Assembly: GCA_964604675.1 (NCBI GenBank)
Contig: CAZSAT010000124.1
Location: 1 to 19,771 of the forward strand
Direction: 5' to 3'
Source of the DNA: CAZSAT01 sp964604675
GTDB lineage: Bacteria > Myxococcota_A > UBA796 > CAJQPC01
DNA length: 19,771 nt
A program made the position numbers and the translations under genes. The notes beneath the pieces were generated by a model that saw only the letters and a program-made list of their open reading frames with translations, searched no databases and was not told where the DNA came from. Shown one piece after another: positions 14,245 through 19,771 of the stretch (position 1 is the stretch's first letter; each line of letters begins with the position of its first letter).

Positions 14245-17203
14245 ATGCCGTCCCGCCTCGTCCTGCTGATCGCCCTCGCGACCGTCACCTCCTGCAAGCG
14301 CGACGGCGGCTTCACGCCCACCGACGACACCGGGCCGGTGGCCGGCGACTCCGGGACCCCATCGGCGGACAGCGGCACACCCAGCGATGATGGTGGCGAC
14401 GGTGGCGACGGCGGCGATGGAGGCGACGGCGGCGATGGAGGCGACGGCGGTGATGGCGGCGACGGGGGCGGTGACAGCGGCGACACCTCGCCCGTGGACG
14501 CCGACGGCGACGGCTCACCCGCCACCGAGGACTGCGACGACGGCGACGCGTCGATCCATCCGGGCGCCGACGAAGACCCCGACAACGGCGTCGACGACGA
14601 CTGCGACGGCACCGCCGACGAGCTGCAGGGGGACGCCCTGGTCGTCGGGGACCTGGTGATCACCGAGATCCTGCACACCCCCCAGGCCACGGAAGCCGGC
14701 GACGGCGAATGGATCGAGCTCTACAACGCCAGCGAGCTCACGATCGATCTGCAGGGGTTGAACCTCACCGACGCCCACAGGAAGCAGACGGCCACGCTGG
14801 GCCACGCCCTGGTCGCGCCCGGCGCCTTCGCCGTGCTGGGCACCGTGGACGACGCCAAGCTCAACGGCGGCGTGAGCCTGGACCTGGCCATCGGCTACGG
14901 CGTTCCGCTCGCGAGCGCCGACACCATCACGCTCTGGGCCGGCGGCAGCACGCTCGACAGCGTGACCTGGACGGAGGACTGGCCGGTCGCCGCGGGCGGC
15001 TCGTTGTCGCTCGACCCGGGCTCCTTCGACGTGGACGCCAACGACGAGGCCGGAGCCTGGTGCCGCGCCACCAGCACCTTCGGCTCCGGCGACCAGGGCA
15101 CGCCGGGCGCCGAGAACGACACCTGTCCCACCGACTGCGACGACGCCGACGGCGACGGCGTGGACGACGCGTCCTGCGGCGGCGAGGACTGCGACGACAG
15201 CGATGCCTCGGTGAGCCCGCTCGAGAGCGAGACCTGGTACGACGGCGTCGATCAGGACTGCGACGGGCGCTCCGACTACGACGCCGACCTCGACGGCTAC
15301 GACGCCGACACCTACGGCGGCGACGACTGCAACGACTCGGACGCCGACGTGAACCCTGGCGGCACCGACACCTGGTACGACGGCATCGACGCCGACTGCG
15401 ATGGCGCCGACGACTACGACGCGGACGGCGACGGCTACCAGGTGGTCGACGACTGCGACGACACCAATGCCTACCGCAACCCGGACACGGTCTGGTACGA
15501 GGACGCCGACGGCGACGGCTACGGCGACGCCGACAGCACCCAGGTCCAGTGCGAAGACCCGGGCACCGACTGGGTGCGCAACAGCTCCGATTGCGACGAC
15601 ACCGACGCGAGCGTGGGCGAGGCCTGCGACACCGGAGGCGGCGGCGACACGGGCCTGTCGTGCACCGACGACGCCGACGGCGACGGCTACATCGACAGCG
15701 CCTGCGGCGGCGACGACTGCGACGACACCAATGCCTACCGCAACCCCGAGACCGACTGGTACGAGGACGCCGACGGCGACGGCTACGGCAACGCCGACAG
15801 CACCCAGGTCCAGTGCGAAGACCCGGGCACCGACTGGGTGCGCAANNNNNNNNNNNNNNNNNNNNNNNNNNNNNNNNNNNNNNNNNNNNNNNNNNNNNNN
15901 NNNNNNNNNNNNNNNNNNNNNNNNNNNNNNNNNNNNNNNNNNNNNCTACCGCAACCCCGAGACCGACTGGTACGAGGACGCCGACGGCGACGGCTACGGC
16001 GACGCCGCAAGCACCCGCACCCAGTGCGAGGATCCCGGCGCCGACTGGGTGCGCAACAGCTCGGACTGCGACGACACCGACGCCTCGCTGACCACCGACT
16101 GCTCGAGCTGCGACGTCGACGCGGACGGCCACGAGGACGAGGCGTGCGGCGGCGACGACTGCGACGACACCGACCCCAGCGTGAGCCCGGGCGAGAGCGA
16201 GACCTGGTACGACGGCGTGGATCAGGACTGCGACGACAGCAGCGACTACGACGCGGACGGCGACGGCTACGACCACGACGGCTACGGCGGCGGGGACTGC
16301 GACGACACCGACGCCGACGTGAACCCCGCAGCCACCGAGGTCCCCGGAAACGGCACCGACGAGGACTGCGACGGCTCCGACGCCTACACCTACGACTACC
16401 AGGAGATCTACGCGATCTGGGACGCGAGCTGCACCGGCTGCCACACCGGGGGCGGCAGCTCCGGCAACCTGCGGCTCGACACCAGCCACGCGCTCGTCGT
16501 CGACACGGCGAGCGACGACGTCAGCTCCATGGACCTCGTGGAGCCCTCCGACACCGACGCCAGCTACCTCTGGCACAAGCTGCAGGACACCCAGGCCAGC
16601 GTGGGCGGCGGCGGCAGCCAGATGCCCCTCGGCAGCTCGCTCTCCTCCACCGACGAGAGCGCGATCCAGACCTGGATCGAGGAGGGCGCCCCCGAAGGCG
16701 ACCACGACGGGGACGGCTGGAGCTTCGACGCCGAGTGCGACGACGACGACGCGAGCGTGGAGCCGGACGGCACCGCGGTCGGCGAGTGCGCCACGGACGC
16801 GGAAGCCACCGACTCCAGCGGCAACACCGTCAACCTCTACGACTACCGCGGCTACGTGGTCCTGCTCGACCTGTCTGCAGGCTGGTGCCCCACCTGCCAG
16901 AAGATGGCGCCGCAGCTCGAGACCCTCTACGGCGACTACGCCGACGAAGGCTTCGTGGTCGTCACGGCCCTGTACGAGGACGCGCTCTACAACGAGCCCG
17001 ACGCCTCGGATGCGGCCAGCTGGGCGAGCTACTACGGCCTCACCCACCCCGTCTGGGCCGACACCACCGGCGAGCTGGAGTCGCTCTACTACCAGGGCGG
17101 ACGGCCCAGCTACGTGCTCTTCGACCGCCAGATGAACATCGTGTTCGCCGACGCGGGCACCAGCTACTCCACCCTCGAGACCGAGGTGACGTCGCTGTTG
17201 TGA
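14245..17203 (+). CDS. Giant lipoprotein: lamin-tail, MopE repeats, CxxCH cytochrome region, thioredoxin domain (contains assembly gap)
   Basis: The signal MPSRLVLLIALATVTSC gives the lipid Cys at residue 17. Eight GGD triplets follow (about 50-73), then one Asp-rich MopE-type unit (84-130). A lamin-tail domain is at about 135-290 (VITEILHTP, GEWIELYNAS, TPGAEN). From about 295 come repeated putative metal-binding units (DADGDGYGD, DCDDTDA, YDGVDQDCDG). The frame before the N gap (14245 frame) and after it (frame of 15947) differ because 100 N is a placeholder; near-identical repeats on both sides argue for one gene. After the gap are more repeats, then a cytochrome-like region with CTGCH (16430-16444) and a possible distal Met in QMPLG, WIEEGAP. 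A redoxin/thioredoxin domain closes the protein (GWCPTCQKMAPQLETLY, CPTC at 16886-16897). At least 952 residues are visible. It is probably a surface, Ca- or Cu-binding, heme-containing redox protein; the exact role is unknown. Confidence 0.75.
14392..14463 (+). repeat. Eight tandem 9-nt units encoding Gly-Gly-Asp
   Basis: Consecutive GGN-GGN-GAY units with third-base variation encode (GGD)8 in the linker after the lipid anchor. Similar Ser/Asp/Gly linkers are common behind the lipobox of surface lipoproteins. The number of units could vary between strains. Confidence 0.75.
15451..16056 (+). repeat. Long 264-nt-period coding repeat (MopE-type units) around the gap
   Basis: A stretch of about 131 nt at 15451-15581 returns nearly identical at 15715-15845, a period of 264 nt (88 codons). 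A third copy resumes at 15946 after the N run. Differences between copies 1 and 2 are few (ACGGTC/GACCGAC and GGCGAC/GGCAAC regions). Each unit encodes YRNP-x-T-x-WYEDADGDGYG and QCEDPG-x-DWVRN plus DCDDT. This high identity is the likely reason the assembly broke here. Confidence 0.75.
15846..15945. other. Assembly gap of 100 N
   Basis: Exactly 100 N, a conventional placeholder. It interrupts the second repeat copy inside the giant lipoprotein gene and puts the flanking sequence out of frame. Confidence 0.99.
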
Positions 17204-17265
17204 GCGGCCACGCCAGGCCCATCGGGTCCCTGGTCGCCGTGGGAGCAACCCGCTACGTCGGGCGC

Positions 17266-18768
17266 ATGGGCACCCTCACGCCGCTCGTAGCCCTCGTCCT
17301 GCAGCTGGGCTGCAACGCCCCACCGACCGAGCCCGATGTCGAATCCGAGGCGGAGGCGCGTCCCGGCGGCCCCTCGTCGTCCACGAACCTCCTGTTGATC
17401 GTGATCGACACGCTGAGGGCCGACCGGCTCGGCGCCCATGGCTACGCGCTGCCGACCACGCCGCACCTCGACGCCCTGGCCGAGCGCTCCCTCCGCTTCG
17501 CTCGGTGCTACTCCACGAGCTCGTGGACACGGCCCGGCTTCGCGACCCTGCTCACCGGCCTCTTCCCGCGCTCCGCCGGCCTCTACGAGGAGAAGTACGA
17601 CGCCCTCACGCCCGAGGTAACCACCCTGGCCGAGGTGCTGCAGGCCACGGGCCGGCGCACCCTGGCCGTGAGCAGCAACCCCAACATCGACCCGGCCTTC
17701 GGCTTCGATCAGGGCTTCGACGTGTTCGTCGAGTCGGGTCGACGCTGGGACTGGCAGCAGGGGATCGACCACGTGCCGGAGGTCGACTACACCGTGTCGA
17801 CCCTCGGCCTGCCCGATGCGGGCGTCGTCACGGACCGGGTGTTGGCCGTGCTGGACGCCGAGTCCGGCGACATGCCGTGGGCGATGATGGCGGTGTACCT
17901 CGACCCTCACACGCCCTACGAGCCACCGCCGGCCCACCGGGCCGCCGTCGAGGGCTCGACCACGCCCGGCTACGACGGCGAGGTCCGCTACGCCGACGCG
18001 GAGGTGGGACGCCTGCTGGCGGCGCTCGGGGAGCGTGGCCTGCTCGACGACACGCTGGTGGTGGTCACGTCCGACCACGGCGAGGGGCTGGACTCCCATC
18101 CTGGTCAGCCCCGATCGGTCTTCCACGGCGACACGGTGTACGACTCGGTCACGCACGTGCCGTGGCTGCTGCACCACCCCGGCTTGCCGGCGGGGGTGTT
18201 CGACCCGGTGGTCTCGAGCGTGGACGTCCTCCCTACCGTGCTGGACCTGCTCGGTGCGCAGGCGCCCGCCGACCTCCCGGGTCGGTCGCTGGGGTCGCTC
18301 GCTCGCGGCGGTCCGCCGCCGGCCGACCTGCCCGAGCATGCCTTCTCGGAGTCGGACTGGCAGGCAGCCGACAAGGTCACGGTCCGCACCGCGGCGTGGC
18401 GTCTCGTCGCCAACCGCGATGTGGAGCTGTTCGCGGAGACGGGCGCCCACGAGGGGCGCACCGCCACCCCGGGCCAGCTCGCGCAGCTCGAGGGGCCCGT
18501 GGAGGAGCTCTACGCCGAGGGGGCGCCGGAGCTCTGGACCGAGAACGCCGTCAACGCCGAACCCGAGCAGGCGCACAGCCTGCGGACCGCGCTGGCCGCC
18601 TGGGAAGCCGCCACGCCTGCCCGACCACCCCTGAACCGCGATCCCGACGACGGCGTGTTGTTTCCGGATGGCAGCTACCACGTCACCGCACCCTCGGAAG
18701 CGGGCACGTCGCCCACCCTCGATCCGGATGTCCGAGCGCAGCTCGAGGCCCTCGGGTACCTGCAGTAG
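17266..18768 (+). CDS. Sulfatase/alkaline-phosphatase superfamily lipoprotein
   Basis: A 500-residue protein from ATG 17266; the lipobox gives Cys16 in MGTLTPLVALVLQLGC, followed by an acidic Ser-rich linker. The catalytic domain starts at about 41: NLLLIVIDTLRADRLGAHGY holds the first metal ligands (Asp48). SSWTRPGFATLLTG (85-98) aligns with the sulfatase signature C/S-x-P-x-R...TG, but the residue at the formylglycine position is Thr88. YLDPHTPYEPP (Asp213, His215), TSDHGEG (Asp270, His271) and FHGD (His287) complete the metal site. The usual Cys or Ser precursor of formylglycine is absent, so it may be a phospho- or phosphoglycerol-transferase-type enzyme with a Thr nucleophile rather than a true sulfatase. 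It is attached to the cell envelope. The gene begins 62 bp after the giant lipoprotein gene. Confidence 0.8.
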   Translation: MGTLTPLVALVLQLGCNAPPTEPDVESEAEARPGGPSSSTNLLLIVIDTLRADRLGAHGYALPTTPHLDALAERSLRFARCYSTSSWTRPGFATLLTGLFPRSAGLYEEKYDALTPEVTTLAEVLQATGRRTLAVSSNPNIDPAFGFDQGFDVFVESGRRWDWQQGIDHVPEVDYTVSTLGLPDAGVVTDRVLAVLDAESGDMPWAMMAVYLDPHTPYEPPPAHRAAVEGSTTPGYDGEVRYADAEVGRLLAALGERGLLDDTLVVVTSDHGEGLDSHPGQPRSVFHGDTVYDSVTHVPWLLHHPGLPAGVFDPVVSSVDVLPTVLDLLGAQAPADLPGRSLGSLARGGPPPADLPEHAFSESDWQAADKVTVRTAAWRLVANRDVELFAETGAHEGRTATPGQLAQLEGPVEELYAEGAPELWTENAVNAEPEQAHSLRTALAAWEAATPARPPLNRDPDDGVLFPDGSYHVTAPSEAGTSPTLDPDVRAQLEALGYLQ

Positions 18769-18793
18769 GAGGGCTCCAGCCGGATCCTGGAAC

Positions 18794-18825
18794 CGAGAAG
18801 TTTCCAGGAACCTGGAAACTTCTCG
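18794..18825. terminator. 15-bp perfect hairpin between convergent genes
   Basis: CGAGAAGTTTCCAGG (18794-18808), loop AA and CCTGGAAACTTCTCG (18811-18825) are exact inverted repeats. It is 25 bp after the sulfatase-like gene's stop and about 47 bp from the convergent lectin gene's stop, so it fits a bidirectional terminator. The stem is unusually AT-rich for this DNA, and there is no long T tract on either side. A real two-base loop would open to four bases. Confidence 0.6.
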
Positions 18826-18872
18826 CTCGCGGCAGCACGCGACTGGAGTCCCCTCCCAGCCGCACACCCCGC

Positions 18873-19771
18873 TCAGGGCGCGTACGGCTCCGCCTCGAAG
18901 TCACCACCCGCGTACAGGCCCACCTTCCGGTTGTCCTCGGTGCCCGCCAGGCCACAGTTGATGATCGTGCCGTACACCCAGCCCGAGAAGTCCGTGTACG
19001 CGCAGAAGTCGTCGGCCACGTTGTGCAGCCGCAGTGGCCACTGCTCGTCCAGGCCGCCCTGGTCGTAGGTCTCCAGGGTCCACTGCTGCTCCGACGAGTT
19101 GTCGCAGGCCCCCGTCACCACGTCCCAGGGGCCGATGAACGACGACTCGACCTGCGAGAGGCACTCGCCGTTGTCCTGGTTCAGGAAGCCGTGACCCGAG
19201 CCGCTCTCGAAGATCACCCACTGCTGGGCGGGATCGTCGGGGGCGCACACGGTCGTCGACTCGACCGAACCGTCGCTCTTGCTCGTGAGGCAGCGGCTGT
19301 CCGTCTTGAACTGGATCAGCACGAAGTCCGCCTGATCGTCGCACGCATCGCCGGCGCCGTCGTTGTCGATGTCGGCCTGGTCGGTGTTCGCCACGTCGGG
19401 GCAGTTGTCGCTGTCGTCGGGGATGCCGTCGCCGTCGCCGTCCGGATCCTCGCAGTCCTCCGGGGCCGCCTCGGGGCAGATGTCGCCGTGGCAGGTCCAG
19501 CCCGGGTAGTCGTAGGCGATCGCCGCAGAGCCGGGTGCACAGTCCTCCTCGTCGTAGGGGTCGACCGAGCACGCCGCCCGGAAGTCGCCACCGGCCCGGA
19601 GCTTCTCCTCGATCACGATGCGGGTCTCGAGGCTCCCGGTGAAGTCGCCCGCGATGGAGACCGTGCCCGCTTCGTTCCCCGTGCCGTCGAAGTCGGTGTC
19701 CTGCGTGAACACGCCGTGCACGATCAGCGTCACCGCTTGTGTGCTCACCGCCGCCGGATCCGTGCCGTCGG
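18873..19771 (-). CDS. Secreted TSP3-repeat and ricin-type lectin protein (5' partial)
   Basis: The frame is open to the window edge, so the N-terminus and any signal peptide lie outside; a GTG at 19748 is the first internal candidate but is not preferred. Visible parts, counted from that GTG: a beta-rich stretch (1-60), then a Cys-containing region (ACSVDPYDEEDC, TCHGDIC). Thrombospondin type 3 Ca-binding repeats follow (about 100-138: DPDGDGDGIPDDSDNCPDV, DIDNDGAGDACDD). Last comes a ricin-B/QxW-type lectin fold (about 140-285) with CLTSK, QQWVIF, ECLSQ, QQWTLE and WPLRLHN. Ricin-like folds bind carbohydrates; TSP3 repeats stiffen with Ca. It is probably an exported or surface adhesion or hydrolase-associated protein. 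No catalytic domain is seen in the part present. Confidence 0.75.
   Translation of the reverse strand, partial: DGTDPAAVSTQAVTLIVHGVFTQDTDFDGTGNEAGTVSIAGDFTGSLETRIVIEEKLRAGGDFRAACSVDPYDEEDCAPGSAAIAYDYPGWTCHGDICPEAAPEDCEDPDGDGDGIPDDSDNCPDVANTDQADIDNDGAGDACDDQADFVLIQFKTDSRCLTSKSDGSVESTTVCAPDDPAQQWVIFESGSGHGFLNQDNGECLSQVESSFIGPWDVVTGACDNSSEQQWTLETYDQGGLDEQWPLRLHNVADDFCAYTDFSGWVYGTIINCGLAGTEDNRKVGLYAGGDFEAEPYAP

Noticed and set aside
15120..16390. Regular short repeats resembling a CRISPR array
   Set aside because: The repeats are coding (Asp-rich metal-binding units), have no unique spacers of fixed size, and no cas genes are near.
14245..18768. One continuous 1507-codon frame joining the giant lipoprotein and the sulfatase-like protein
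   Set aside because: The continuity comes only from 100 placeholder N; after the gap the repeats continue in another frame and the sulfatase-like gene has its own lipoprotein start.

Overview
The window is GC-rich (roughly 70 %) bacterial DNA, gene-dense with short intergenic gaps and frequent 4-nt start/stop overlaps. Several gene types point to Myxococcota or a related delta-proteobacterial lineage: Asp-rich MopE-type 'metal-binding motif' repeats, a CRTAC1/UnbV lipoprotein, a Cys-rich CC-x3-W-x3-C secreted protein, a thrombospondin-type-3/ricin-lectin exoprotein, and many lipoproteins. This assignment is an inference from gene content. A run of exactly 100 N (15846-15945) shows the window comes from a scaffolded assembly, probably a metagenome or draft genome.

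Layout. (1) 1-2661, plus strand: the 3' part of a sulfite-oxidase-like molybdopterin enzyme, a GNAT acetyltransferase and a short Glu/Leu/Phe/Val-dehydrogenase homologue. (2) 2662-2827: a convergent intergenic region with a duplicated hairpin module. (3) 2828-3670, minus strand: an RpoD-family sigma factor, divergent from the next block. (4) 3709-10742, plus strand: a tightly packed run of methyltransferase, flavin-dependent halogenase-like enzyme, MacB/FtsX-type ABC permease, ABC ATPase, CRTAC1/UnbV lipoprotein and a small DUF4920-like lipoprotein. The first four genes overlap by 1-4 nt. It reads as a small tailoring-plus-export or envelope operon with no obvious scaffold-making enzyme. (5) 10744-12677, minus strand: a 4-TM membrane protein, a lipoprotein combining an FMN_bind-like region with a DUF3179-like region, and a tiny lipoprotein that appears frameshifted. 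(6) 12737-14211, plus strand: a Cys-rich lipoprotein and an M48 metalloprotease lipoprotein. (7) 14245-18768, plus strand: a giant lipoprotein with lamin-tail, MopE repeats, a CxxCH cytochrome motif and a thioredoxin fold, broken by the N gap, followed by a sulfatase-superfamily lipoprotein with Thr at the nucleophile position. (8) 18769-18872: a near-perfect hairpin between convergent genes. (9) 18873-19771, minus strand: the C-terminal part of a TSP3/ricin-lectin secreted protein.

The most interesting points are the halogenase/methyltransferase/ABC/CRTAC1/DUF4920 operon, the lamin-tail/MopE/cytochrome/thioredoxin fusion with a gap whose true length can be predicted, a likely CTG (or ATC) start codon at 10413, lipoprotein signals of only 7-8 residues without Lys or Arg, and TANNNT hexamers 6-8 nt before several lead start codons that suggest leaderless transcription. 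No tRNA, rRNA, CRISPR array, insertion sequence or phage gene was recognised.
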